Origin: Syntrophales bacterium
Lineage (GTDB): Bacteria > Desulfobacterota > Syntrophia > Syntrophales > UBA5619
Direction of reading: 5' to 3'
Assembly (NCBI GenBank): GCA_023229765.1
Contig: JALNYO010000035.1
Span: 1-37,565 of the forward strand
DNA: 37,565 nucleotides
This document shows, in pieces, positions 23,136 through 31,354 of the stretch. Under the pieces are notes generated by a model, which was given only the letters and a program-made list of their open reading frames with translations, made no database searches and was not told the origin of the DNA. The translations under genes were made by a program, and so were the position numbers. Numbering within the stretch: the first letter of the stretch is position 1; the number at the start of each line of letters is the position of its first letter.

Positions 23136-24647
23136 ATGGACATCCAGCCTTTCAAGAGAATTGTAAAGGAGAGAAGTGGGCTCCATTTCGAGGCGGAGAA
23201 GGAAGCGATGCTCGCCAACGGCATTCGCGCCAGGATGTCGCAGCGCCGAATGACGACGGACACCGAATATCTTGTCTGTATAGTGCAGGATGAAGACGAG
23301 TTCCGCTCCCTGGTCAATCTTCTCACCATCAATGAGACCTATTTCCTCAGGGAACCGGTCCACCTCGACCTTCTGGCGAACAGGCTGTTTTCGGCAATGC
23401 TTGCGGGAAGAAAACCCGGAGAGCCCGTCCGTATTTTCTGCGCCGGCTGCTCGACAGGGGAAGAACCCTATTCGGTCATGATCAAACTTTTGGAGAAATA
23501 CGGCGACGGCATCAGAGGACTCATATCAATCATCGGTGCAGATATCGACAGTGATGCAATCGCCAGAGCGGAACAGGGGGTATACTCTGGTTTTTCCTTC
23601 CGGGACTTTCCGACGGCCCTGTGGAAGAAGTATTTTGAACCAACGGCGGATGGCCGCCATAGGATCAGGGATTTCGTGAGGGAAAAGGTTACATTCATGA
23701 AATTGAATCTCATGAGCGACCGATACCCGGATGTGCTGTGCGACAGCGACGTCATTTTTTACCGGAATGTGTCCATCTATTTCGAACCCGAAACGCAGCG
23801 GAGTATTTTTGACAAGCTGGCCAGGCTCCTGCGGGAAAAGGGATGGCTGTTCGTGAGCGCCACAGAGACGCTTTCGCACAATCACGGCGTCTTGCCCCTC
23901 ATCGATCTGGACGGTGTATTTTGCTATCAGAAGAATGTCGACCTCTCCAACGGCGGCAGAATTAAACAGACGTCATTCGCACGTGAATCGTTCCCGGATG
24001 CAGAGATAAAGAAAGCGGTTAGACCTGCCGTTGTCGCCAGTCCTCAAGGTCTCCCGCATGTTAATCTGCCTACGAGAGCGGTGCAAACAACAAGGCCGGC
24101 GGGCAGCAAGATGTACGATAAGACGCGGACGGAGCTCACTTCTTTTGAAGATGCACTGGTCATGGCAAGAAACAAGAACTATCAAGAATCGCTCAGATGC
24201 ATTGATGTGCTTTTGGCTCAGGATCCGTCTTTCGTCAAGGGGTATCTGTTTAAGGCAGAAATACTCATCATGATGGAACGACTTGATGAGGCCGAACTGG
24301 TCTGCCTGCGGAGCATTGAAATAGACCGGTGGAACAGGGAAGGGCATATCCTTATGGGACTGCTTGCCAAGCAGCGCAATGAAAGCGAAGCGGCTGTCAA
24401 GAGATTTCAAGAGGCCCTCTATATACAATCGTCATGCTGGCTGGGGCATTTCAATCTCGCGGAAGTTTACGTTGTCCGGCGAGAGTTTAAAAATGCCCTC
24501 CGTGAGTATGGGATTGCAATTAATTTACTGAACAAGGCCGATGGGGTAAATCATGGACTTAACTTCTTTCTTCTCGCTTTTTCAGCCGATCGGATCAAGC
24601 GCCTCTGTCAGCACAATATGCTGAACTTGAAACAGAAAAGCGCGTAG
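23136..24647 (+). CDS. cheR: CheR methyltransferase with C-terminal TPR domain
   Basis: A 503-residue fusion. Residues 1-270 are a CheR SAM-dependent glutamate methyltransferase: TINETYFLREPVHL, RIFCAGCSTGEEPYSVMIKL (SAM loop), IIGADIDSDAIARAEQGVYS and FYRNVSIYFEPETQRSIF. After a linker (270-330) come three or four TPR repeats to about residue 465 (SFVKGYLFKAEILIMMERLD; EGHILMGLLAKQRNESEAAV; GHFNLAEVYVVRREFKNALR). CheR-TPR proteins such as FrzF and WspC serve chemosensory systems with outputs other than swimming. The TPR part probably docks the enzyme or controls activity. AAGGA precedes the ATG. Confidence 0.93.
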   Translation: MDIQPFKRIVKERSGLHFEAEKEAMLANGIRARMSQRRMTTDTEYLVCIVQDEDEFRSLVNLLTINETYFLREPVHLDLLANRLFSAMLAGRKPGEPVRIFCAGCSTGEEPYSVMIKLLEKYGDGIRGLISIIGADIDSDAIARAEQGVYSGFSFRDFPTALWKKYFEPTADGRHRIRDFVREKVTFMKLNLMSDRYPDVLCDSDVIFYRNVSIYFEPETQRSIFDKLARLLREKGWLFVSATETLSHNHGVLPLIDLDGVFCYQKNVDLSNGGRIKQTSFARESFPDAEIKKAVRPAVVASPQGLPHVNLPTRAVQTTRPAGSKMYDKTRTELTSFEDALVMARNKNYQESLRCIDVLLAQDPSFVKGYLFKAEILIMMERLDEAELVCLRSIEIDRWNREGHILMGLLAKQRNESEAAVKRFQEALYIQSSCWLGHFNLAEVYVVRREFKNALREYGIAINLLNKADGVNHGLNFFLLAFSADRIKRLCQHNMLNLKQKSA

Positions 24648-24661
24648 GAGCAAAAAGCTTT

Positions 24662-26965
24662 ATGGCATTGGACATGGCGAAATTTATGGCGAGGTTTGTG
24701 GATGAGGCCCGCGATCATATCAATAAGCTTAACGATGGTCTGGTGCGTCTGGAGAAACACCCGGAAGATACAGAAACCATTAATGATGTCTTTCGCTCCG
24801 CCCACACGATCAAGGGATCGTCGCGGATGATGAAGCTGAATTCGATAACCGATGTGGCCCATAAGATGGAAGACGTGCTTGGGGCGCTGAGGGAAAAAAA
24901 GCTTTACCATTCGCGAGAACTCGCCAATGTCCTTTTCAAGGGGATAGACTGTATCACGGTCATGATCGACAAAGTCGCGGCGGGACAGAAGTTGGACGAG
25001 GATACAATCGTTCTCTGCGATGAGCTGACGAAGGCCGTGGATGGTCAGTTCGCCTCAGTTGGCGGCGCTATCCCTGTCAATTCCGTGGCAGCCACGGAAC
25101 CCCTCCCGATTCCGACTGCCGAATTAAGCAAAGTGCAAGCGGTAGCCGAAGAAAAAACAGAAAAGCCTGAGGCAGCACCGCCAAAGCCCGAAGAAGTTTC
25201 GGTTGCAGACGCGCCGCTGTCCGATGCTATTCAGGCTGCGGCATTGAAAGAAAAAGGCCATAGGCCGTCCGAAAGCATCCGGGTCAATGCGGAGAAACTC
25301 GACGAACTGATCCGTCTCATGGGGGAGATTGTATCGCACCAGAACAGACTGAAACAGCGCTTATCGGACATAAGGGAAGCGGAAAGGACGGCCAGGCAAA
25401 ATATGGACCTTTCGGCATGCCTCGAACAGGTTGACGCTTCTCACAATGGCAACTTAAGTGGAATCATCCAGTCCGGACGTTCCCTCTATTTAAGCCTCAA
25501 GCAACTTTCGTTGAGCATGCGTGATGACGCCAATATGCAGGAACTCTTGACCTCGGAATTGCAGGAAAAGGCGTTGATGCTCCGGATGGTGCCGCTTGCG
25601 ACCGTGTTTGATACCTTCCCCCGGATGGTGCGGGACCTTTCGCAATCACAAGGGAAGTCTGTCGATCTTTTAATTGAAGGCGGGGATATAGGATTAGACA
25701 AGAAAATGATCGAAAAGATCGGAGACCCCCTCGTCCATATGCTCAGGAATGCCGTTGACCACGGAACGGAAAGCCGGGATGAGAGGCTGAAGGCAGGGAA
25801 AACGGAACAGGGAAGCATACGACTTTTTGCAAGCTATGACGCGGGGAGCGTGTTGATTGAGCTTAGTGACGATGGGAACGGCATTTCACTGGAGAAAATC
25901 AGGGAAAAGGCGCTGCGGAAAAAGATGTTCAGCGAAACGGAACTGAACGCCATGGCTGATGATGAAATCGTGGATCTGATATTCCAGCCGGGTTTCAGCA
26001 CGAGTGCAATAATCACTGACATCTCAGGCCGAGGTGTCGGGATGGATGTGGCGAGAAAAAATATCGTCGAAGAATTGAAGGGTTCCATTAAGATTGAAAC
26101 AATGGCAGGGCGGGGAACCCGTTTCTTGATCCGGGTTCCGATGACTCTGGCGGTAATGCGCGTGCTTTTGGTTGAAGCCGCCGGCGCAAAATTTGCTGTA
26201 AATACCCACTATGTGGATGAGATTATACGGGGTTCCGAAACAGAGATCATCAATGTACTGGACAGAAAGGCAATAAGGCTGCGGGAGGAGCTTATCCCGG
26301 TTGTGCACTTAGAGACCGTCCTCAATCTGGTCGGCAAAGGGAAGGAGGAGAATGGCAATTTGCTGGTCCTCGTCACGCGGGTTGGCAACGAAAAACTTGG
26401 GCTCATCGTGGATGCCCTGCTTGACGAGGAAGACATGGTTATCAAATCACTGCCTCCACATATGAAAAACATCCGCCTTGTGTCCGGGGTTACCATTACA
26501 GGCCGGAACGAGGTCATAAATATTTTACACGTTCCGGGGCTCATTATGGAAGCGGGTGAGACGAAGCGCGCACATTCACCGGCGAAAAAAGAGGCCGACG
26601 CCATACGCATTCTTGTCGTGGACGATTCTGCTAATACGCGCGAAATTGAAAAGAGCATTCTCGAGGCATATGGGTACGCTGTTGACCTTGCGGAAGATGG
26701 CATGGAAGCGATCGAGAAAGCGTTGGAGCAAAGGTACGACCTCGTCGTCACCGATGTGGAAATGCCGCGTCTTGACGGCTTCTCGCTTACGGAAAGGTTG
26801 AGGAAGGACGAGTCGTATAAGAATACGCCGGTAATCATCGTGACGTCAAGGGAGAAGGATGAGGATAAAAAAAGGGGTATCATGGTGGGCGCAAATGCGT
26901 ATATCGTAAAAGGCGCTTTTGATCAGACGAACCTGCTGGAGACGGTTCAGAATCTGATTGGATGA
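24662..26965 (+). CDS. cheA: Hybrid chemotaxis histidine kinase CheA with C-terminal receiver
   Basis: A 767-residue hybrid. P1 HPt domain: AHTIKGSSRMM with the phosphorylated His48. A Glu/Pro/Ala linker at about 135-200 replaces a P2 domain. P3 dimerisation begins with SIRVNAEKLDELIRLMGEIV. P4 ATPase: N box HMLRNAVDHGTESRDERL, G boxes in DISGRGVGMDVARKN and GRGTRFLIRVPMTL. P5 is CheW-like (AVMRVLLVEAAGAKFAVNTH). The receiver (about 640-767) has ILVVDDSANTRE and TDVEMPRLDGF. This CheA-REC layout is that of WspE and FrzE, not of swimming CheA. It should phosphorylate CheB and the downstream REC-PP2C regulator; the attached receiver may act as a phosphate sink. GGAG lies before the ATG. Confidence 0.95.
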   Translation: MALDMAKFMARFVDEARDHINKLNDGLVRLEKHPEDTETINDVFRSAHTIKGSSRMMKLNSITDVAHKMEDVLGALREKKLYHSRELANVLFKGIDCITVMIDKVAAGQKLDEDTIVLCDELTKAVDGQFASVGGAIPVNSVAATEPLPIPTAELSKVQAVAEEKTEKPEAAPPKPEEVSVADAPLSDAIQAAALKEKGHRPSESIRVNAEKLDELIRLMGEIVSHQNRLKQRLSDIREAERTARQNMDLSACLEQVDASHNGNLSGIIQSGRSLYLSLKQLSLSMRDDANMQELLTSELQEKALMLRMVPLATVFDTFPRMVRDLSQSQGKSVDLLIEGGDIGLDKKMIEKIGDPLVHMLRNAVDHGTESRDERLKAGKTEQGSIRLFASYDAGSVLIELSDDGNGISLEKIREKALRKKMFSETELNAMADDEIVDLIFQPGFSTSAIITDISGRGVGMDVARKNIVEELKGSIKIETMAGRGTRFLIRVPMTLAVMRVLLVEAAGAKFAVNTHYVDEIIRGSETEIINVLDRKAIRLREELIPVVHLETVLNLVGKGKEENGNLLVLVTRVGNEKLGLIVDALLDEEDMVIKSLPPHMKNIRLVSGVTITGRNEVINILHVPGLIMEAGETKRAHSPAKKEADAIRILVVDDSANTREIEKSILEAYGYAVDLAEDGMEAIEKALEQRYDLVVTDVEMPRLDGFSLTERLRKDESYKNTPVIIVTSREKDEDKKRGIMVGANAYIVKGAFDQTNLLETVQNLIG

Positions 26966-26985
26966 CAAGGAGGATTTCGAATACC

Positions 26986-28128
26986 ATGGTTTCAGAAAAG
27001 ACAAAAGTACTCGTTGTTGACGACGATTCTTTTATCCGGGATGTGCTGGCTGATATCCTCCAGACTGAAGATTATGCGGTCGATACCGCTGAAGATGGGG
27101 TGGAGGCCTTCGCAAAATGCACCGCAGACCCCGGCATAGGGCTCGTGATTTCAGATATGAACATGCCGCATATGGGTGGTATGGAGCTCTTGGGCAAACT
27201 TAGAGATAGAGGCGACGATGTGCCGGTTATCATCCTTACGGGCAATAATGAGATATCCGTGGCCATAAGCGCCCTCAACCGCGGAGCAAATGACTACCTG
27301 CTGAAGGATGAGAACATTCAGGAGACTGTTAGCATATCCGTTTCCATGGTGCTGGAAAAGCATGAGCTGAAGAAGCAGAACCTTAAGCTCATGGCGGACA
27401 TTGCGTTGAAAAACGAACGTCTCGAAAAGGACAAGGTGCTTGCCCAAAACGTACAAAAAAACATCCTGCCCCACGGGTTGAGCTTTCCTGGCGTTGACGT
27501 GGGGACCTTTTACCAGCCTTCGGACAAGATCGGAGGGGATTTTTTCGATGCCTGGGATACAGACGCGGGCATTCATTTCATCATGGGGGACGTCTCTGGA
27601 CACAGCACGTCTTCGGCGCTTATCATGGCTGTAAGCAAGGGGATATTCCGTTCGCTCGGCTACACGATGCGCGATCCCATCCAAATCCTCAAGACCGCTA
27701 ACCGCATGTTCTGTGACATCTTGAAAGACAGTGGCATGTTCCTATCGCTGGTATATGCCGTGTTCGACCGGGACTTAGGCGAGCTCAGAATTGTATCAGC
27801 CGGCCATAATCCAGTCTTTATTGTGTCCAACGGATCTATCCTGACCATCGAGTCCACGGGGCCCGTTATGGGATGGGAAGTTAGTGACGCATGGACCGAG
27901 GCAAAATACCAATTCAGCCCTGGCGATATTTTTTTTCTTTATACCGATGGCGTGACGGAAGCGACAAACGAATCAGGAGAGGAATTTGGAGAGGCGCGGC
28001 TTCAGGATTTGCTCAAGGAACCGGCGGATCCCGCTAAAATTGTGGGAAGGATATTTGCCAAAGTGGCCGGTTTCAACAACGGCAAGTTTGCTGACGACCT
28101 CACGATGTTTGTTATAAAAAGGAAGTAA
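26986..28128 (+). CDS. Response regulator with PP2C-type (SpoIIE/RsbU) phosphatase output
   Basis: About 380 residues. Receiver domain 1-120: VLVVDDDSFIRDVL, phospho-acceptor Asp57 in ISDMNMP, and ILTGNNEIS. A coiled linker (LKKQNLKLMADIALKNERLE) follows, then a PP2C/SpoIIE domain with DKIGGDFFDAWD, GDVSGHSTSSALIMAVSK, IVSAGHNPVFIV, FLYTDGVTEATNESGEEF and FADDLTMFVI. These carry the metal-binding Asp residues. Such enzymes dephosphorylate STAS antagonists, so the two STAS proteins encoded divergently are the natural substrates. The frame opens at 26962, overlapping cheA by 4 bases, but AAGGAGG at 26968 favours ATG 26986 (12-base spacing). It takes the place of WspR/CheY as the system's output. 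Confidence 0.92.
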   Translation: MVSEKTKVLVVDDDSFIRDVLADILQTEDYAVDTAEDGVEAFAKCTADPGIGLVISDMNMPHMGGMELLGKLRDRGDDVPVIILTGNNEISVAISALNRGANDYLLKDENIQETVSISVSMVLEKHELKKQNLKLMADIALKNERLEKDKVLAQNVQKNILPHGLSFPGVDVGTFYQPSDKIGGDFFDAWDTDAGIHFIMGDVSGHSTSSALIMAVSKGIFRSLGYTMRDPIQILKTANRMFCDILKDSGMFLSLVYAVFDRDLGELRIVSAGHNPVFIVSNGSILTIESTGPVMGWEVSDAWTEAKYQFSPGDIFFLYTDGVTEATNESGEEFGEARLQDLLKEPADPAKIVGRIFAKVAGFNNGKFADDLTMFVIKRK

Positions 28129-28206
28129 GAGGGTATAAAAATCAATATCCGGTTTATTCCCCCAAAACTGGTTTCTTGTTGGCTTTTTGCCTTCTGAAAA
28201 AAATGT

Positions 28207-28235
28207 TTGCCAAAGAAATGCTTTTGCAGTAGAAA
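28207..28235 (+). promoter_or_regulatory. Probable promoter of the thiamine operon
   Basis: TTGCCA (28207-28212) and TAGAAA (28230-28235) are separated by exactly 17 bases. Transcription would start near 28242, directly in front of the TPP riboswitch. The -35 matches consensus at 5 of 6 positions and the -10 is weaker. Confidence 0.5.
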
Positions 28236-28245
28236 AATAGCCATT

Positions 28246-28322
28246 GAAGCAAGGGGTGCCTGGATAAGGCTGAGATAATACCCGTTGAACCTGATCTGGG
28301 TAATGCCAGCGTAGGGAATTAT
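28246..28322 (+). ncRNA. TPP riboswitch (THI element)
   Basis: The conserved aptamer elements follow in order: GGGGTGCC (28253-28260), GGCTGAGAT, ACCCGTTGAACCTGATCTGG and GTAATGCCAGCGTAGGGAA. It should bind thiamine pyrophosphate and turn off thiN-thiD-cytX when TPP is abundant. The hairpin and T-run at 28346-28376 provide the expression platform, so control is by transcription attenuation. Boundaries are within a few bases. Confidence 0.95.
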
Positions 28323-28345
28323 AGGTTTTTCCTGTCGCGTTTTTG

Positions 28346-28376
28346 GCCGTATCCTTTATTAGGGTGCGGCTTTTTT
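28346..28376 (+). terminator. Riboswitch-controlled attenuator terminator
   Basis: GCCGTATCCT (28346-28355) pairs with AGGGTGCGGC (28361-28370) over 10 bp including two G-U pairs, across a TTATT loop. Six T residues follow at 28371-28376. It lies 24 bases after the aptamer and ends 10 bases before the thiN start codon. A terminator this close to the start also removes the space for a classical ribosome site. Confidence 0.85.
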
Positions 28377-28385
28377 AATTTTCAT

Positions 28386-29090
28386 ATGGATGAATCGAAA
28401 GACGTTGTGGAAACCGTAAAGAAAATATTTGTTGTCGCCGGCGGGGAGCTGGGCGGGCGCGAATTTTTCCGGCTTAAGCTTGCGGAAACAGCGCCGGAGG
28501 CGGTTATCTGCGCCGACGGAGGCGCCCGCCATCTCGAAGCGGTCGGGCGGATTCCCGATCTTGTGATTGGCGACATGGATTCCATAGACCCTGGAACCCT
28601 CCGCCGTTATGAAGAATTGGGATGCCGGATTGTGCGGCATGCGCGAAGCAAGGACGAAACGGATACGGAACTGGCTCTTCAGGAAGCCCTTAGGCTCGAA
28701 CCTGCGGAGGTGTGGATATGGGGCGCGATGGGAAAAAGGCTCGACCATACGCTGGCGAATATTTTCCTTCTTTCCCGCGGGATGAAGCAGGCAGTTCTGG
28801 TCAAGTTGGTCGATCAGTGGTGCGAGGTTTTCATGATCGCTCGCAAGACGGTTATGGAAGGGGAAAAAGGCCAGACCGTTTCTCTCTTGCCCGTCACCCC
28901 CAAAGTAACCGGGGTTACGCTTAGCGGTTTTGAATATCCGTTAAAAAACAGTGAAATGGAGATGGGTTATCCTTACGGTGTCAGTAACCGGCTTATTGAA
29001 AACCGGGGAGTAATAGAGATCGGTTCGGGGCTGCTTTTGGCGATCAGGTATTTCCAGCCGGACGTTTTCCCGGAAGGAGAGGAAGGATGA
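28386..29090 (+). CDS. thiN: Thiamine pyrophosphokinase
   Basis: A 234-residue kinase converting thiamine to thiamine pyrophosphate with ATP. KIFVVAGGELGG opens the fold; CADGGARHLEAVGRIPDLVI and GDMDSIDPGTL carry the catalytic Asp residues of the TPK family (DGG and GDxDS). KDETDTELALQEAL is the conserved KDxTD motif; WGAMGKRLDHTLANIFLL is the GxxGxRxDH motif. The C-terminal domain ends SGLLLAIRY. It is the first gene after the riboswitch. No obvious ribosome site precedes ATG 28386, which follows the terminator closely. Its stop overlaps the thiD start by 4 bases (ATGA). Confidence 0.92.
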   Translation: MDESKDVVETVKKIFVVAGGELGGREFFRLKLAETAPEAVICADGGARHLEAVGRIPDLVIGDMDSIDPGTLRRYEELGCRIVRHARSKDETDTELALQEALRLEPAEVWIWGAMGKRLDHTLANIFLLSRGMKQAVLVKLVDQWCEVFMIARKTVMEGEKGQTVSLLPVTPKVTGVTLSGFEYPLKNSEMEMGYPYGVSNRLIENRGVIEIGSGLLLAIRYFQPDVFPEGEEG

Positions 29091-30043
29091 GCGCGGAGCT
29101 TAATGTTCACAAACCCCCATGCCCGTGGGGCACAACGAAGCATGAAAATCCCCCCTTGCCCCCCTTTGGCAAAGGGGGGATGGGGGGATTTTCATATGAA
29201 CCGAAGAGGGTATTGACGATCGCCGGTTCCGATTCCGGCGGCGGCGCTGGCATCCAGGCGGATTTAAAGACGATTACGGTGCTGGGGGGATTCGGAATGA
29301 GCGTTGTTACGGCCCTTACCGCTCAGAACACCCTGGGGGTTAGCGCCCTTCACGAAGTCCCGCCGGAATTTGTCGCCGCTCAGTTCGATGCGGTGGCGAC
29401 CGATATCGGGATTGACGCGGCAAAAACCGGGATGTTGTCCACCTCCGGCATAATTAGAATTGTGGCTGCCAAAATACGGCAGTACGGGATAGAAAAACTC
29501 GTAGTCGATCCCGTTATGGTTGCCAAAGGGGGGGCGGCGTTGATCCGCGAAGAAGCGATGGCAACGCTCGTGGCTGAACTCCTGCCGCTTGCCCTGGTTC
29601 TTACCCCGAACATCCCGGAGGCGGAGGTTCTGGCCGGCATTAAAATAAATAATATCGAAAACATGAAGGAGGCTGCGCAGATTATCCGCACACTGGGGCC
29701 GAAATATGTGATTGTGAAGGGCGGACATCTGGACGGCGAGGCGACCGATCTGCTTTGCGACTCGGAAGGGTTCAGAATTTTCAGTTCCCCCCGCTTCGCC
29801 ACACAGGACACCCACGGCACCGGCTGCACCTTCTCGGCAGCGATAGCAACATTTCTTGCCCAGGGAATGGATGTGCCGTCAGCGGCGGCAGGGGCAAAAC
29901 GCTATATCTCCGAGGCGATTCGGCATGCCTGGCGGATAGGCAAGGGGCACGGACCGACCAACCATCTGGCGCCGCTTTTCGCAAATGGCGATGCGAAGCC
30001 GCCGGAGGATTGGAAAAGTCAGGAAAATGAGGTTAAGTCATGA
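29087..30043 (+). CDS. thiD: Hydroxymethylpyrimidine (phosphate) kinase with translated repeat insert
   Basis: A 318-residue frame, about 40 residues longer than usual ThiD. The enzyme proper begins at KRVLTIAGSDSGGGAGIQAD (residue 41 on), with VVDPVMVAKGGAALI, VLTPNIPEAEVLAG, VIVKGGHL and THGTGCTFSAAIATFLAQGM; it phosphorylates HMP and HMP-P for thiamine synthesis. Residues 6-36 (including NPPLPPFGKGGMGGF) are encoded by the palindromic repeat at 29111-29195. The ATG at 29087 has GGAGAGG before it and overlaps the thiN stop, so it is the ancestral start and the repeat went in downstream of it without breaking the frame. An internal ATG at 29180 preceded by GGGGGG could serve as a second start. 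All catalytic segments are intact. Confidence 0.93.
   Translation: MSAELNVHKPPCPWGTTKHENPPLPPFGKGGMGGFSYEPKRVLTIAGSDSGGGAGIQADLKTITVLGGFGMSVVTALTAQNTLGVSALHEVPPEFVAAQFDAVATDIGIDAAKTGMLSTSGIIRIVAAKIRQYGIEKLVVDPVMVAKGGAALIREEAMATLVAELLPLALVLTPNIPEAEVLAGIKINNIENMKEAAQIIRTLGPKYVIVKGGHLDGEATDLLCDSEGFRIFSSPRFATQDTHGTGCTFSAAIATFLAQGMDVPSAAAGAKRYISEAIRHAWRIGKGHGPTNHLAPLFANGDAKPPEDWKSQENEVKS
29111..29195. repeat. Palindromic interspersed repeat inside thiD, copy 1
   Basis: It has a 5' segment with the small hairpin TGCCC/GGGCA, then a long palindrome ATGAAAATCCCCCC...GGGGGGATTTTCAT (29142-29195) with CCCCCCTTT/AAAGGGGGG at its centre. The same 45-base 5' segment and core occur in inverted orientation at 32826-32908. 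It is in frame with thiD. Confidence 0.85.
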
Positions 30044-31230
30044 AAGAGAAGGGCGGGTTGACAGGTGTGAGTCTGTTTTTTCTCTGGTTCGGGGCGGCTG
30101 TTTCCGTCGCCGAGATGCTGACGGGGGGATATCTTGCGGAACTGGGATGGAAGCGGGGCATTCTGGCGATACTGCTTGGCCACCTGGTCGGGACCGCGCT
30201 TTTGGCGCTGGCAGGTCTGATCGGTTTCCGGGAGCGGCTTCCGGCCATTGCCTCGACGCGGATCTCGTTCGGCAAACAGGGATCCTACCTGATTTCGGCA
30301 ATTAATATCCTGCAGCTTGTCGGCTGGACGGCGATCATGATCATCGAGGGGGGGGCGGCGATGAGCAGCATTGCCGTTTCCCTCTATCATTTCGACCATC
30401 CGGTTGTCATGTCGTTCGCGATCGGCGCTCTGGTCGGGCTTTGGGTATTCTGGGGGGTCAGGGGATTCAAGGTGATCAACACCGTCGCGGCCTCGCTGCT
30501 GCTGGTTTTGACGATTGCGATGAGCGTGGTGATTTTCACCAGTCCGGCCGGGACGATGGGAGTGGCGACAGGGAAGGGGTCTTTCGGGATGGGTTTTGAG
30601 CTTTCAATCATCATGCCGCTTAGCTGGTTTCCCTTAATCTCCGATTATACGTCGCTGGCAAAGACCAAAAAGGGGGCGGTGACTGCCCCGTTTTTTGGCT
30701 ATTTTATCGGGAGCTGCTGGATGTATTTCATCGGCTTGGCTGGAGCGCTGCTCTTTGGCTCGCCTGATCCGACGAAGATCATGCTGGCCGCGAACCTGGG
30801 GTTGACGGCCCTGGCGATCATCGGGCTTTCCACGGTGACGACGACCTTTCTTGACGTCTATTCCGCGGGAATATCGCTGCTCAATATCTTTCCCAAAATC
30901 AGCGACCGGGTTGCGGCGCTCCTTTTTGCCATAGTCGGCACGCTGGTTGCCCTGATCTTTCCGATGGCCCGTTATACCGATTTTCTGTATCTGCTGGGCT
31001 CTGTTTTTTCGCCGCTGATTGCGATACTGCTCGTAGATTACTTTGTCGTGAGACAGGACAACCGCAAGCTAAGGGCTGACGGCGCAGCCACGGCTTCCCT
31101 TGTTATTGGAATTTCCTTCTATTATCTGATAAAAGCAATCGATCTGCCGGTCGGGGCTACGCTTACTACCATTATTTTTACGGCCCTTATCCACTTTTTA
31201 TTGAGAAAATGGCGGAAAGCGGCGGCTTAA
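30040..31230 (+). CDS. cytX: Hydroxymethylpyrimidine transporter CytX (NCS1 family)
   Basis: A 396-residue membrane transporter with about ten to twelve hydrophobic helices. The opening LTGVSLFFLWFGAAVSVAEM, LQLVGWTAIMIIEGG, FELSIIMPLSWFPLISDYTS and VTTTFLDVYSAGISLLN are typical of the NCS1 purine/pyrimidine permease superfamily and CytX. Its place behind a TPP riboswitch, overlapping thiD by 4 bases (ATGA), supports uptake of HMP. With ThiD and ThiN it makes a salvage operon: import of HMP, its phosphorylation, and final TPP formation from thiamine. Start has an acceptable GGAA/GAGG ribosome site. Confidence 0.9.
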   Translation: MKEKGGLTGVSLFFLWFGAAVSVAEMLTGGYLAELGWKRGILAILLGHLVGTALLALAGLIGFRERLPAIASTRISFGKQGSYLISAINILQLVGWTAIMIIEGGAAMSSIAVSLYHFDHPVVMSFAIGALVGLWVFWGVRGFKVINTVAASLLLVLTIAMSVVIFTSPAGTMGVATGKGSFGMGFELSIIMPLSWFPLISDYTSLAKTKKGAVTAPFFGYFIGSCWMYFIGLAGALLFGSPDPTKIMLAANLGLTALAIIGLSTVTTTFLDVYSAGISLLNIFPKISDRVAALLFAIVGTLVALIFPMARYTDFLYLLGSVFSPLIAILLVDYFVVRQDNRKLRADGAATASLVIGISFYYLIKAIDLPVGATLTTIIFTALIHFLLRKWRKAAA

Positions 31231-31291
31231 ATGGCGTCAAAGGCGTCTTTTAAGGTGAAACATCCCTGAGGGTAAACCATTAAATTGGGAG

Positions 31292-31311
31292 GGACGCGCT
31301 TCGTCGCGTCC
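31292..31311. repeat. Perfect GC-rich hairpin between cytX and cca
   Basis: GGACGCG (31292-31298) and CGCGTCC (31305-31311) pair across CTTCGT. No T-run follows on the plus strand, so it is not a good terminator. It looks like a short REP-type interspersed hairpin, or an RNA stem in the cca leader. Confidence 0.5.
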
Positions 31312-31354
31312 GCAGCGGTTGCTGAAAAGAAAAAGCACTGTAAATCAATAATTT

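Noticed and set aside
31292..31311. Terminator of the thiamine operon
   Set aside because: The hairpin is perfect but no T-run follows on the plus strand.
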